This document shows, piece after piece, positions 52,509 through 61,469 of a DNA stretch of 64,000 nt (position 1 is the first letter of the stretch; each line of letters opens with the position of its first letter). The position numbers were made by a program, and so were the translations under genes. The notes beneath the pieces were generated by a model, which ran no database searches, was not told where the DNA came from, and saw nothing but the letters and a program-made list of their open reading frames with translations. The stretch comes from Nodosilinea sp. LEGE 06152. Lineage in GTDB: Bacteria > Cyanobacteriota > Cyanobacteriia > Phormidesmidales > Phormidesmidaceae. The stretch lies in the NCBI RefSeq assembly GCF_015207525.1, contig NZ_JADEWR010000011.1, positions 163,462-227,461 on the forward strand, in the 5' to 3' direction.

Positions 52509-53637
52509 AGGAAAAGGTGTCTGCTCCTTGCCAGAGTTGAATGAATTTGTGAACAGTGTTGTTCCAAGAAAACTCTTTGGCTCTTGCTGCAACCCGCTGC
52601 CGGAGTTCTGCATAGCGATCTAGGTCTTGAATGTAAGTTGCTAAAACATTAGCCACTACATGCGGAGGGGTTCCTGGAATAAACAAGTGCCCTAGCTCTT
52701 CCGGTAGGGTAGCAGGAATACCACCAACTCGATGGGCGATCGCCGGAACTCCTAGCCTTAAACATTCTACATTTGAAATACCAAACGCTTCTGCCGCTGA
52801 AAATAAACAGCCAAAGTGGAAGCTTTGCACAAGCTGAACATAGTCGGCCAGATGAGTAGATTTGTTGATAAATCCCACGCTTCTGATCGCTGGGTGTGTT
52901 GGCAGATCATCGGTTGAGGGGCCAACAACAACGACCTCAACCCGCATTTCTTTCTTCAAGAGCACATCAGCAATTTGGAGCAGGTAGGGCAAGCCTTTTC
53001 GGTTCCAATCCTTGCCTACAAACCCAAGACGCAAGGGTTGCAGGGGCGAAAAATAAGCGGAAGATGGCGGTAACGCTTCGTCGTCGAGATTGGCCCCGCC
53101 AGGTATGATGTGCACCTTCGACGAACAGATGCCATAATCTTTGACCACCGACTGGGCGGCCCAGGTGCTCATGCAAATGATTCGATCGCACGCTTGAAAA
53201 TTAGCTTTTTCCCGTTCTAGGGCCGTTCGTCGAATGTTAGGGCTTACCTTAGTCCGTAACCCATAATCTTCAAAAATTTGCTTCGTTGTTGCATCTAGAT
53301 AATAACTTACACTCCATGATGATGGCCAGGGCATAGGAGGCAGCAGGGGGAAATGACTAATGATATCTGTTGGTTTATTGCCTAACTTTGCCTGAGCAAA
53401 TAGCCGATTAAGACCAGCTGTGGAGTACTGAAATCCTCCATGATGAGCAGTGGTAATGTGCTGCCATCCATTCCACAGCAGGCGCTGTAGGTTTAGTTTT
53501 TCGGGTTGAAGGGGCAGGCCACGATGCAGAAATCCTGCTGCTTGCCCAGCCTTTAGGAAAAAGTAGGGAATATTACTCCAAGTATTAATTTGATTAGGGT
53601 CTCCTACTAAGGTCAGCACCCGTTGAGTAGAAGTCAT
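52495..53637 (-). CDS. Glycosyltransferase family 4
   Basis: A 380-residue GT4-like enzyme, starting TSTQRVLTLVGDPNQINTWSNIPYFF. Landmarks: FQACDRIICMSTWAAQSVVKDYGI, VHIIPGGANLD, LRLGFVGKDWNRKGLPYLLQIA, VEVVVVGPSTDD and FGCLFSAAEAFGISNVECLRLGVPAIAHRVGGIPATLPE, with EAFGISNVE as the EX7E site. It overlaps the gene upstream by four bases and the gene downstream by 14, so these are co-translated. A HIP1 octamer lies at 52736-52743. Substrate unknown. Confidence 0.87.
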   Translation of the reverse strand: MTSTQRVLTLVGDPNQINTWSNIPYFFLKAGQAAGFLHRGLPLQPEKLNLQRLLWNGWQHITTAHHGGFQYSTAGLNRLFAQAKLGNKPTDIISHFPLLPPMPWPSSWSVSYYLDATTKQIFEDYGLRTKVSPNIRRTALEREKANFQACDRIICMSTWAAQSVVKDYGICSSKVHIIPGGANLDDEALPPSSAYFSPLQPLRLGFVGKDWNRKGLPYLLQIADVLLKKEMRVEVVVVGPSTDDLPTHPAIRSVGFINKSTHLADYVQLVQSFHFGCLFSAAEAFGISNVECLRLGVPAIAHRVGGIPATLPEELGHLFIPGTPPHVVANVLATYIQDLDRYAELRQRVAARAKEFSWNNTVHKFIQLWQGADTFSYDHF

Positions 53638-54761
53638 ACAGGTACTCTAGGATTCAGCAACTGGCCATACCAGCGCTGGGCACAGGTATGAATACTGTAG
53701 TGATTGACGGCCCTATTGTAGGCCAACTGACCCCATTGCTTACGCTCATCAACCGATAGGATAAAGCCTTCCAATACCTTTGCCATAACAGAAACATCCT
53801 TCGCTGTAACCAGGACTCCGGCTTTTCCGTTGTCTAGTACTTCCCGGCAGGCAGCAACATCGCTTGCAACGATTGGCAAGGATGCCGCCATTGCTTCAAC
53901 CAAGGCAATGCCAAAGCCTTCTGCTTCAGTAGTACTGAAGACATAAACATCCATTTGCCCTAAGAGCTCCGGTACATCAGAGCGTGTTCCAAGAAATTTT
54001 ACGCCTCTGCTTAGATTTAAGCGATCGCAGAGCTTCTCCAAGTAACTTTTTCTAGAACCTTCCCCGATTAGCCATAGCTCGACATTTTTGTAACTTATGA
54101 ATAAGCGTGAAAATGCATGAATTAGGGTTGCCTGGTCTTTAATCGCATCTAACCTTGCGACCATACCAATAATGAAGACGTCACAATTGACCTTTTTTTT
54201 CTGAGTCAATTGTGATCGTCTCACTATATTCTCAATATCACAACCATTTGGAATTGGAAAGGAAAACCTAGGCAGTTGTGCTAACGTCTGCAAAGAATTA
54301 TGTGTAGCCTGCGAACAGGCATGAATAGGAATATCCAAGAGCCTAGATACCTGAATGATACGCTTCCACTGACGCCTAGATCGGCTGTTGAACGGTGCAG
54401 GATTTCCAGCATGAGCAACTGCTACATCAATGGCCGCTAAGCGTGCAGCAAAACCAACTAAAACGTGGATTCCAAATGGCTGAATTAAGATTGCATTAAG
54501 CTTTTCTCGCCGAAGAAGGTAGGCAAGAGAGAGTACAAACATGACTTTATTCCTTGACTTATATTGGCAATTTATTATCCTTAAATTACTGATTTGCTGA
54601 AACTTAGGGAGCATATCTAGCTTCTCAGAGTTTAGATTTATTAAGACATGCTCGGTTTCGCTAGGGGAATGAATTATTAGCTGAAGGCAAAGATTTTCAA
54701 TTCCCCCTCTATCTAGGCCATTCAGTACATGAGCTACTCGAATTGTGTATACTCCATCCAT
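53634..54761 (-). CDS. Glycosyltransferase family 4
   Basis: A 375-residue GT4 enzyme. It begins MDGVYTIRVAHVLNGLDRGGIENLCLQLI, the standard GGIE donor loop, and has VAVAHAGNPAP-like DVAVAHAGNPAPFNS, GMVARLDAIKDQATLIHAFSRLF, LWLIGEGSRKSYLEKL, FLGTRSDVPELLGQMDVYVFSTTEAEGFGIALVEAMAASLPIVASDVAACREVL. EAEGFGIALVE holds the EX7E motif. The donor half resembles that of the GT4 at 55763-56902, so the two are related. It follows an FkbM gene by six bases. Only a four-base overlap separates it from the next GT4. Confidence 0.88.
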   Translation of the reverse strand: MDGVYTIRVAHVLNGLDRGGIENLCLQLIIHSPSETEHVLINLNSEKLDMLPKFQQISNLRIINCQYKSRNKVMFVLSLAYLLRREKLNAILIQPFGIHVLVGFAARLAAIDVAVAHAGNPAPFNSRSRRQWKRIIQVSRLLDIPIHACSQATHNSLQTLAQLPRFSFPIPNGCDIENIVRRSQLTQKKKVNCDVFIIGMVARLDAIKDQATLIHAFSRLFISYKNVELWLIGEGSRKSYLEKLCDRLNLSRGVKFLGTRSDVPELLGQMDVYVFSTTEAEGFGIALVEAMAASLPIVASDVAACREVLDNGKAGVLVTAKDVSVMAKVLEGFILSVDERKQWGQLAYNRAVNHYSIHTCAQRWYGQLLNPRVPV

Positions 54762-54767
54762 GTTTCA

Positions 54768-55610
54768 TCACTTAAGGTGAGGTGCAGAAGATCTGTAGCG
54801 ATAAATTTCATAGCCATCGAAAATGACTTGATTATCGCTTGATATGTAGCCTGCTTGACTGAAGTTTTCATGGATATCCAAGGGATCTATGCCTCGACTT
54901 TCTAAAATTGTTTTGTGATAGTCAATTGCTACAGCCTTTATCTTCCCCATTGCAAGAGACTTACGCATACCACAAACGACTTCGTACTCATAACCTTCTA
55001 CATCAACTTTAACGAAGTCTACTGCCTCAATATTTTTATTTTCTAACAAAAAGTCGAGGTTAAATGCATGAATTTGTTGCGCTTTTGAACCCCATCGGTA
55101 ATGCCTGGCCACGGAAGATGCTCCTGTATTTGTCTCAGGCCAGAGATTTATCGACAACTTTTCGTTGGGCTTATCCGATAGACAAAAGTTGAAAACAGTA
55201 GCGTTAAAACATAAATTTTCATTGAGGTTTTCAAAAATTAGCGGCAGGAGGCGAAACTGCGGTTCGATAGCAAGCACTGTGCCAGTTTTTCCAGCAAGCT
55301 TTGCCATTAAGCAGGTGAAATAACCTTCGTTTGCTCCTACATCTATGCAGATGCTGCCTTCATGAATTGAGTCTGCTAAAATCTTCTGCGTGGCCTGCTC
55401 ATAAGTCCCGATGGAAACCAAAGAGCTGCCTAAGTTAGAAAAGGGATCTACCCAATGACTAAGACCTGTTTCTTTATCTGAAACTAGAATTCTACGCTTC
55501 TCCAAGTTTCCATAAATGAAGCGAATTAGCAGGCTTTGCAGACTCGCAGGTCTAATAGCTTTTATTAGTTTCTGAAAATCTATATTTTGAGGAATAGTTT
55601 TTAAGAACAT
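54768..55610 (-). CDS. FkbM family methyltransferase
   Basis: A 280-residue FkbM-type SAM methyltransferase, probably O-methylating a sugar hydroxyl. Motif I is ICIDVGANEGYFTCLMAKLA, followed by VLAIEPQFRLLPLIFENL and the late VDFVKVDVEGYEYEVVCGM block, where DVEG is the FkbM signature. All expected motifs are intact. It lies directly upstream of the GT4 at 53634 in the same orientation, six bases apart; the order FkbM then GT4 is repeated at 56952/55763. No membrane segment is seen, so it acts in the cytoplasm before export. Confidence 0.9.
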   Translation of the reverse strand: MFLKTIPQNIDFQKLIKAIRPASLQSLLIRFIYGNLEKRRILVSDKETGLSHWVDPFSNLGSSLVSIGTYEQATQKILADSIHEGSICIDVGANEGYFTCLMAKLAGKTGTVLAIEPQFRLLPLIFENLNENLCFNATVFNFCLSDKPNEKLSINLWPETNTGASSVARHYRWGSKAQQIHAFNLDFLLENKNIEAVDFVKVDVEGYEYEVVCGMRKSLAMGKIKAVAIDYHKTILESRGIDPLDIHENFSQAGYISSDNQVIFDGYEIYRYRSSAPHLK

Positions 55611-55762
55611 ACGTGTTGTTATTCTAGCTTTTTTAGATTAGATAAACTTAAAACGAAGAGATAGCTATAAGCGTTGGGATTTATATTGTAGGTTCTGTCC
55701 TCATTTAAAGTTAGTAAAGCTGTCATTTAGATTTGCCAATTTCTTAAGTAAAAACTGTTTGA

Positions 55763-56902
55763 TTAACCATTAAGAGCGCGTTGCTGTGTTGTTTTGTTGC
55801 TCAATCTGAGTTCATGGGAATAGGCTTGAGCCATTGCTTCAATGCTAAAAACTGATTGGGCACGTTCACGAGCGATCTGAGTCCGTTTTGCCGCTTCATA
55901 GGGCAAATTCATGACGGTCAAAATTCCTTTGGCAAGGTGCTCAGGACTTTCTGGTTTAACTAGAATCCCGCTTAAACCATTCTGAAGAATTTCTCTACAA
56001 GCCCCAACATCGGTCGCTACAATCGGTACTCCTGCTGCCATAGCTTCCACGAGAGCTATCCCAAAGCCCTCGTCGGGTTTGGCCGAAAATACAAAGGCAT
56101 CCATCTGCTGGAGCAAGGATGGAATGTCGCGCCGCATCCCTAGCAGGTACACCGTGTCCTGCAGCGATAACTCATCAATAAGAGTTTCGTATTCTTTGCG
56201 GCGACGACCTTCTCCAACTAAGTTAACTTGAATTTTGAACCCCTGGTTCTTTAGCAGTCCTGCCGCTCGAATTAGGGTCGGCTGGTCTTTGTGCTGCTCT
56301 AGTCGCGCTACCATTCCGACAATGAAAGGACGATTGTCGGAGCGAACGGTTACTTTCGCTACTGGATTAGCTACGCAATTAAAAGGACAGCCGTTATAGA
56401 TCGTGACAGCCTCGGTAGGAGTGAGATTAAAGTGCGCTAGTACTCCCTGACGGATGTAGTTACTACAACAAATCAATCGATCTGTTACTGGACGCCCTAG
56501 CTGAATTTGCAGGCGAAATTTTTGAAATGCCAAGCCGCTCCAATGCGGTGGGTAATTTCCTACATGGGCGGCTACTCGCTTAACACCAGCGCATTTTGCT
56601 CCGTAAGCAACACAAGTATGCCAGCCCAAGGGCATAGAAAGCACTGCCGAAGGTTTGAGTTGATAACAAAGTTGGTAGATTTCTTTAGTAAGTTTGGCGT
56701 AACGGCCTAGACCAGCTTTGGGAAGTTGAAGGTAGATTAGAGGAATGCCCAATGCCTCAAACTCAGGAGCCAAATCATTGGGCTGAGGATAAAAAAGTAC
56801 AATAGTAGGCCGAATGCCGCAAATCAACCACCAGCGGCAGAGTTCGAGAACAAGCACAGGGGTGCCTTCGGCGCAAAGAGAGGTGAGAACAATCAGAAGC
56901 AT
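55763..56902 (-). CDS. Glycosyltransferase family 4
   Basis: A 379-residue GT4 enzyme. Landmarks: SLCAEGTPVLVLELCRWW, GVKRVAAHVGNYPPHWSGLAFQ, TIYNGCPFNCVANPVAKV, FIVGMVARLEQHKDQPTLIRAAGLL, VNLVGEGRRRKEYETLIDELSL, YLLGMRRDIPSLLQQMDAFVFSAKPDEGFGIALVEAMAAGVPIVATDVGACREIL. The EX7E motif lies in DEGFGIALVE. The HVGN and donor blocks match the GT4 at 53634-54761 closely enough to suggest common descent. It is preceded by an FkbM gene, 49 bases apart, and followed by a 152-base gap without a gene. Confidence 0.88.
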   Translation of the reverse strand: MLLIVLTSLCAEGTPVLVLELCRWWLICGIRPTIVLFYPQPNDLAPEFEALGIPLIYLQLPKAGLGRYAKLTKEIYQLCYQLKPSAVLSMPLGWHTCVAYGAKCAGVKRVAAHVGNYPPHWSGLAFQKFRLQIQLGRPVTDRLICCSNYIRQGVLAHFNLTPTEAVTIYNGCPFNCVANPVAKVTVRSDNRPFIVGMVARLEQHKDQPTLIRAAGLLKNQGFKIQVNLVGEGRRRKEYETLIDELSLQDTVYLLGMRRDIPSLLQQMDAFVFSAKPDEGFGIALVEAMAAGVPIVATDVGACREILQNGLSGILVKPESPEHLAKGILTVMNLPYEAAKRTQIARERAQSVFSIEAMAQAYSHELRLSNKTTQQRALNG

Positions 56903-56951
56903 CCCAGCTTGGAGAATTTAAATTTACAATGAGGTTCAAACTGCAACAGAC

Positions 56952-57824
56952 TTAGTTACACGTGCTGAGTCTTTGCAAAACGAAATCCTTGCGGTCTTTG
57001 CTGATGAACAAAACATCATTCCAAGTATCTGTCTTGAAATCAAGGCGATTTGAGTCTGCATCATAGGTAGAAGCCTCATACCCGAAATCTTCTAAGAGGC
57101 AGTAAATATCTTTTTCTGAGTATCCATACCTTGAAAAAGAATTATTAATTTCTAGTAATATAACAGGAGGGTTAGAATTTTTCAAAAGCTTATATGCACC
57201 ACGAAGAAAAAATAGCTCATAGCCCTCAAGATCAACCTTAGCCATTGCCCAAGGAATATCCAATGGAACTGCTTCGCTCAATGGCATAGAAGAGACAGAA
57301 ACAGCTAAATGCTGAGATGCATCGGGAACTACATGGTTTGTTTCATCTTGGTCAAGAGTAAATTTTAATTGTTCAAAGCTTTCACCTAGTGCTATTTGAA
57401 AGGACTTAATGTTTGTAATATTATTTTGAGTGATATTTTTTTGAAGTCTGCGAAAAGTTGAAGGGATGGGCTCAAATGAATATACACAACCCTTTATACC
57501 GACTAAAGAGGATGCTAGTAAACTGTAAATTCCTATATTTGCACCTGCATCAATAAAAAAGTCATCAGTCTTTAAATATCGCCGAATAAAGTTCATGCCA
57601 TGATAATCTTTGAGCGCTGTGTAGTAGATATAGCTTCTTGAAAAGTCCGCTTTTGGGTCTAAAAATAGATTATATCCAAATGCAGGTATTCTTATTTCCT
57701 GGCCTTTCACTAAGCAAGTGTAGTACTGACTAGCCGATCTTAATACCGCACCTAGACGATTTTCATGGTTGGAGGGATGATTCCATATGCTTTTGACTTG
57801 GCGAATATAGTTGTTAATTGACAT
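56952..57824 (-). CDS. FkbM family methyltransferase
   Basis: A 290-residue FkbM-type methyltransferase. Motif I is FFIDAGANIGIYSLLASSLVG, followed by VYSFEPIPSTFRRLQKNI and the late MAKVDLEGYELFFLRGAYKLL block with the family DLEG. It resembles the other two FkbM genes only at the motifs. Its N-terminus (about 90 residues before motif I) is longer and includes YTALKDYHGMNFIRRYL. It lies upstream of a GT4, as does the FkbM at 54768. The methylated sugar is not known. Confidence 0.9.
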   Translation of the reverse strand: MSINNYIRQVKSIWNHPSNHENRLGAVLRSASQYYTCLVKGQEIRIPAFGYNLFLDPKADFSRSYIYYTALKDYHGMNFIRRYLKTDDFFIDAGANIGIYSLLASSLVGIKGCVYSFEPIPSTFRRLQKNITQNNITNIKSFQIALGESFEQLKFTLDQDETNHVVPDASQHLAVSVSSMPLSEAVPLDIPWAMAKVDLEGYELFFLRGAYKLLKNSNPPVILLEINNSFSRYGYSEKDIYCLLEDFGYEASTYDADSNRLDFKTDTWNDVLFISKDRKDFVLQRLSTCN

Positions 57825-58151
57825 AAAAGAACTAGCTCAAAATAAAGAAATTTATAATAGGGCGTTAAAGGCACTAGCGTCAGCAAGCTACAAATCTTGC
57901 ACTATCGACTAAAAAGAAAACAAATGAGCATTTAATTAGAATAAGCTCGAATTTAGCCTGGAACGCAAAAAGACTAGTTTAGTATGACCAAATATGTCAG
58001 ATATTGATTCCCCATACGCTGAAGATGATGGGTATTTAAAGTACTCGTGTGCATGATCTAAAGCAATGCTCTAGCTGTTCAAACCTTGAAATCTCATATT
58101 TTAAGTGCTTTGTCAGGCATTCTATGAAGCGCAAAAAACTGGAATAAAAGC
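57825..58151. other. Gap between two FkbM genes
   Basis: About 330 AT-rich bases with many stops in all frames. I looked for a decayed gene as at 50416-51215 and saw no clear motif. Promoter elements for the downstream FkbM gene may lie here. Confidence 0.4.
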
Positions 58152-58988
58152 TCAGACCAGAACGAAACACTCGTCGTAATGATTCTCATTCTTGTTGGAT
58201 ATAGGAATAAAACCACAGTTTTTCATGTAGTCATAAATATCAAAATCGGAATTGGCTAACCGCTTGGATCGTTGATGATCAATTTCAACAATAACCTTGC
58301 GTACTTTGCCGGATATCAACGCTGCTTTCATTCCAAGTAAGACTTGTGGCTCAAAACCTTCAACATCAATCTTTATAACAAATGAGTTGTTCAGATTATT
58401 GTCCATGAGATTGTAATATTCTTTATATGAGTTCACCAAGTGATCTACTGTTACCATTTGAACTGTTTGAGTTTGGCAAATATTCTGAGAAATACTATCA
58501 AGAAGGATTGAATTGCCGCCACTGTGCGAAATTTCTTGTACATGTATCTTGCTTAGGCTGAGTTTACTCCCTGCTGCTCCTAGAATAGGGACAACATTGG
58601 TACACTTGTTGAGTGAAATATTTCGTATAAGCTCTGAGAATTCTCTGGAAGATGCTTCTATGGAAATAACCATAGAGCACTGAGAAGAAGCAAGAATTGT
58701 AAAGAGGCCTATATTAGCACCTATATCGATAAAAACATCGTTTGCCCCTAAGTCTTGAAGATGATCATAACAACCTTCATTGCCGTAACGGGCCATAAGC
58801 CAAAAAGTGCTATCTTTAAATCTTGCGCTTAGTTTTGGCCCATAAACCGAGGTGACAACTGCTCCATCTAGAAAATGGCTAATCAACGTAGCAATTTTAT
58901 ATTTTCCTCGTTTGATCGGAAAATTCTGTATGTACGACAGGAAAAATTCTGAAAGCAATGTTTTCAGATTAAGTTTTCTACCCATCAA
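58152..58988 (-). CDS. FkbM family methyltransferase
   Basis: A 278-residue FkbM-type methyltransferase. Motif I is VFIDIGANIGLFTILASSQC, then VISIEASSREFSELIRNI and the late FVIKIDVEGFEPQVLLGMKAALISG. DVEG is intact. Following the family, it should transfer a methyl group from SAM to a hydroxyl of a sugar. It is separated from neighbours by 129 and 327 bases, so it may be transcribed on its own. The AT content of this gene and its gaps is high. Confidence 0.88.
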   Translation of the reverse strand: MMGRKLNLKTLLSEFFLSYIQNFPIKRGKYKIATLISHFLDGAVVTSVYGPKLSARFKDSTFWLMARYGNEGCYDHLQDLGANDVFIDIGANIGLFTILASSQCSMVISIEASSREFSELIRNISLNKCTNVVPILGAAGSKLSLSKIHVQEISHSGGNSILLDSISQNICQTQTVQMVTVDHLVNSYKEYYNLMDNNLNNSFVIKIDVEGFEPQVLLGMKAALISGKVRKVIVEIDHQRSKRLANSDFDIYDYMKNCGFIPISNKNENHYDECFVLV

Positions 58989-59117
58989 ATTAGCATTCCT
59001 TGCTGTTGCTGATTAATCTACTCACAAATTTGAGCATTAAAATTTCCATACTATAAATACTCGAAGCTTTGCAAGTCTAATAAAAAAGAAAGCATATGAA
59101 GATACCGTAAAACATAT

Positions 59118-60137
59118 TTAGGATATTACTTTCAAATATTGCTCAACCATAACGTCTGCACTGAAACGGGTTTCAGCAGTGTGACGGCAAGTCCATCGGT
59201 CGAGAATGTGAACTTGCTTAACTGCTTCGACCATTGTATTCACTGACTCACACAAGAAGCCAGTTTTGCCATGGTCAATTACTTCTGGAGTCGAAGCGCG
59301 GCGGGTGGCGATGATAGGCGTGCCGCAGGCTAAGCTTTCAATCATTACGATGCCAAAGGGTTCATCCCATTGAATGGGGAAGAGTAAAGCCAAGGCATTG
59401 CCCAAAAGCTCGTTTTTTTGTTCGTCGTCTACAGGGCCAACCCACTCACAACCATAACCAAGATGAGGCTGGATAGCAGCTTCAAAGAACTGACGATCAG
59501 ATAAATTATTAGGAATATTGCCAGCAATTTTGAGAACAACACCTGCGGCTTGAGCTACTGCGATCGCGACATCTACTCCCTTGTTCTGAGTTAATCGACC
59601 AAGAAAAAGAAGATAAGGAGGTGATTTTTTTGAATCACCCAAAAACTGAAAACGCTCTAGCTCAACACCATTGTAGACAACATGAAAACCTCTCTCAAAT
59701 TTTAGATGTGCAATCTGAGCTTGGCTAATACCAACAAGGTTAAGTTGTTTTCTATTTCTACGACTAACTAAAAAATCAATCTCAGTTTGGTGGATTGGAT
59801 TTGCAAATCTACAAACCAGGGGTTTAGATGTCTTAAGCAGTAGCTCTAGGTAATCAATTCGTCCAAAATTTAGGATTATATCGACGTTAGATAAACTAGT
59901 TGCACATAGGTATTGGAACCACAATTTCCTAGATGCACGACTGGCGTAGGCTAATGTCGGTGCTTGGTGGATCTTTAAATGTCCTCCGTAGGAACGAGAC
60001 CCCGCACCCGCAATCAGATCAATAATATGACCGCGATTTTGTAGTCCTTGGCATAGCAAATGAATGATTCTCTCTGTTCCTCCATAACAGTGGGGCGGAA
60101 TCGGAATGTGAGGATCAGCAATAACCAACAATCTCAT
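59118..60137 (-). CDS. Glycosyltransferase family 4
   Basis: A 339-residue GT4 enzyme of the compact type: VIADPHIPIPPHCYGGTERIIHLLCQGL at the start, CRFANPIHQTEIDFLVSRR, YLLFLGRLTQNKGVDVAIAVAQAAGVVLKIAG, CEWVGPVDDEQKNELLGNALALLFPIQWDEPFGIVMIESLACGTPIIATRRASTPEVI, with EX7E in DEPFGIVMIE, and GKTGFLCESVNTMVEAV. It is coupled by a one-base stop/start overlap (TAATG) with the GT4 upstream. A HIP1 octamer lies at 59560-59567. Confidence 0.9.
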   Translation of the reverse strand: MRLLVIADPHIPIPPHCYGGTERIIHLLCQGLQNRGHIIDLIAGAGSRSYGGHLKIHQAPTLAYASRASRKLWFQYLCATSLSNVDIILNFGRIDYLELLLKTSKPLVCRFANPIHQTEIDFLVSRRNRKQLNLVGISQAQIAHLKFERGFHVVYNGVELERFQFLGDSKKSPPYLLFLGRLTQNKGVDVAIAVAQAAGVVLKIAGNIPNNLSDRQFFEAAIQPHLGYGCEWVGPVDDEQKNELLGNALALLFPIQWDEPFGIVMIESLACGTPIIATRRASTPEVIDHGKTGFLCESVNTMVEAVKQVHILDRWTCRHTAETRFSADVMVEQYLKVIS

Positions 60138-61420
60138 TAGTTTAGACTGAGGTAGAGAGTATTTAAGGCTGTATTTAGCTCTTTAAAGCTTGGATATTGC
60201 TTTGGCTGATTGTTTAAATAGTGAGGGGAACTAACTATTTTTGCAAGTATGTTACTCCAACTATCAATTTCAGAAGGTATCAAAAAACAACCCTCCTGGT
60301 TTTTCAAGAGCTCTCGAATACCTCCTAGATCCGAACCAATGACTGATAACCCTGCGGCAAAGGCTTCTAAAACCGTTAGAGGCCCGGTTTCTAACCATGT
60401 GGAGGGAATCAAAGCCACATCGTACTGCTGCAGTTTTGGCAGCAGCTTTTCTTTCGGCAAATTCCCGTGGACTGTGAAGCGAGGGTCATGGACAATTCGA
60501 CTCAGCATAGCTTGACCGTAGGCATTGTCCCAGTGGGGCCCATAAAATGATACTTTTATGGGCAAATGGATAGGAAGCTTCTGCACTGCATCAATAATGA
60601 TGTGAATGCCTTTTACCTCTGCGCAACGTCCCCAGTAAACGCAACGAAGCGCTCCGTCTTCCATGGGTTTTCGCTGCTTCAGAGGTAGTGGTTCTGGCCC
60701 AGCAGTGCGAATCAGGTGAAGCTTCGATTCAGGCACCTCATTACGGCGCAAAACTTGTTGAGACCAGTTGCATAGTACGTGGAATGCATCTACATCATGG
60801 ACAACTTTAGCCCAAGCCTGACGAAATGCTGCTGTCAACTGTTTTGCTGTCAGTACATGGCGCACTTTGCTGTTTCCTTCAGGAGATATATAAGGCCAGC
60901 GATAGGTAGCTATTAAGCGGGCTAGAAGTGCCGGCAGTCTCCCATTGATCACTCGACACTCAGTACATTTTTCATCACGAATAGCGCCATCACAAATTGT
61001 TTTACGGCGATATAGCAAACTTCCTTGTATACAAGTAAAGCCAGGAGCATGAACAGTCATAACAACTTTTGCGCCTGCTGATTTAGCTAATTTAATGTGA
61101 GCTAAACCACATTGATAAGAGAGGGAGTGTAAATGGACAATATCAGGCTTGAAGTGAGCTAAAAGATCGGCAAAGCCAGTTGCTTCTCTACAACAATGGG
61201 AAACGGTTTCGATTCGATTACCCTTGACAATTGGCGGCAAGGTAAAAACATTAATTCCTTTATGACAGTCTTCACCTAGGGGCTGGCTGTCATTATTTTG
61301 ATGAGCTGCCCATAAAACCTCATGTCTGCATAATTGTTGCTGAGAAACTTGCTCAATGAAAAGTTCAGTACCGCCAGTAACATCGCGAGATAAATTGTTA
61401 CTTAATTGAAGAATTTTCAT
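60137..61420 (-). CDS. Glycosyltransferase family 4 with Cys-rich segment
   Basis: A 427-residue GT4 enzyme. N-terminal LQLSNNLSRDVTGGTELFIEQVSQ, then HSLSYQCGLAHIKLAKSAG and VVMTVHAPGFTCIQGSLLYRRKTIC followed by DEKCTECRV: four cysteines that probably bind zinc or form a structural knuckle. A similar segment is in the GT4 at 62558. The donor domain has CVYWGRCAEVKGIHIIIDAVQKL, VHGNLPKEKLLPKLQQYDVALIPSTWLETGPLTVLEAFAAGLSVIGSDLGGIREL; the EX7E site is ETGPLTVLE. It is immediately upstream of the GT4 at 59118. Confidence 0.88.
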   Translation of the reverse strand: MKILQLSNNLSRDVTGGTELFIEQVSQQQLCRHEVLWAAHQNNDSQPLGEDCHKGINVFTLPPIVKGNRIETVSHCCREATGFADLLAHFKPDIVHLHSLSYQCGLAHIKLAKSAGAKVVMTVHAPGFTCIQGSLLYRRKTICDGAIRDEKCTECRVINGRLPALLARLIATYRWPYISPEGNSKVRHVLTAKQLTAAFRQAWAKVVHDVDAFHVLCNWSQQVLRRNEVPESKLHLIRTAGPEPLPLKQRKPMEDGALRCVYWGRCAEVKGIHIIIDAVQKLPIHLPIKVSFYGPHWDNAYGQAMLSRIVHDPRFTVHGNLPKEKLLPKLQQYDVALIPSTWLETGPLTVLEAFAAGLSVIGSDLGGIRELLKNQEGCFLIPSEIDSWSNILAKIVSSPHYLNNQPKQYPSFKELNTALNTLYLSLN

Positions 61421-61469
61421 TACTTTAAGCTTGGGCGCATTATGCCAGAACCAATCTGCCGCTTAGACA

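Noticed and set aside
57825-58151. A second decayed gene between FkbM genes
   Set aside because: Translation of the minus strand shows no motif in any frame, unlike the clear remains at 50416-51215.
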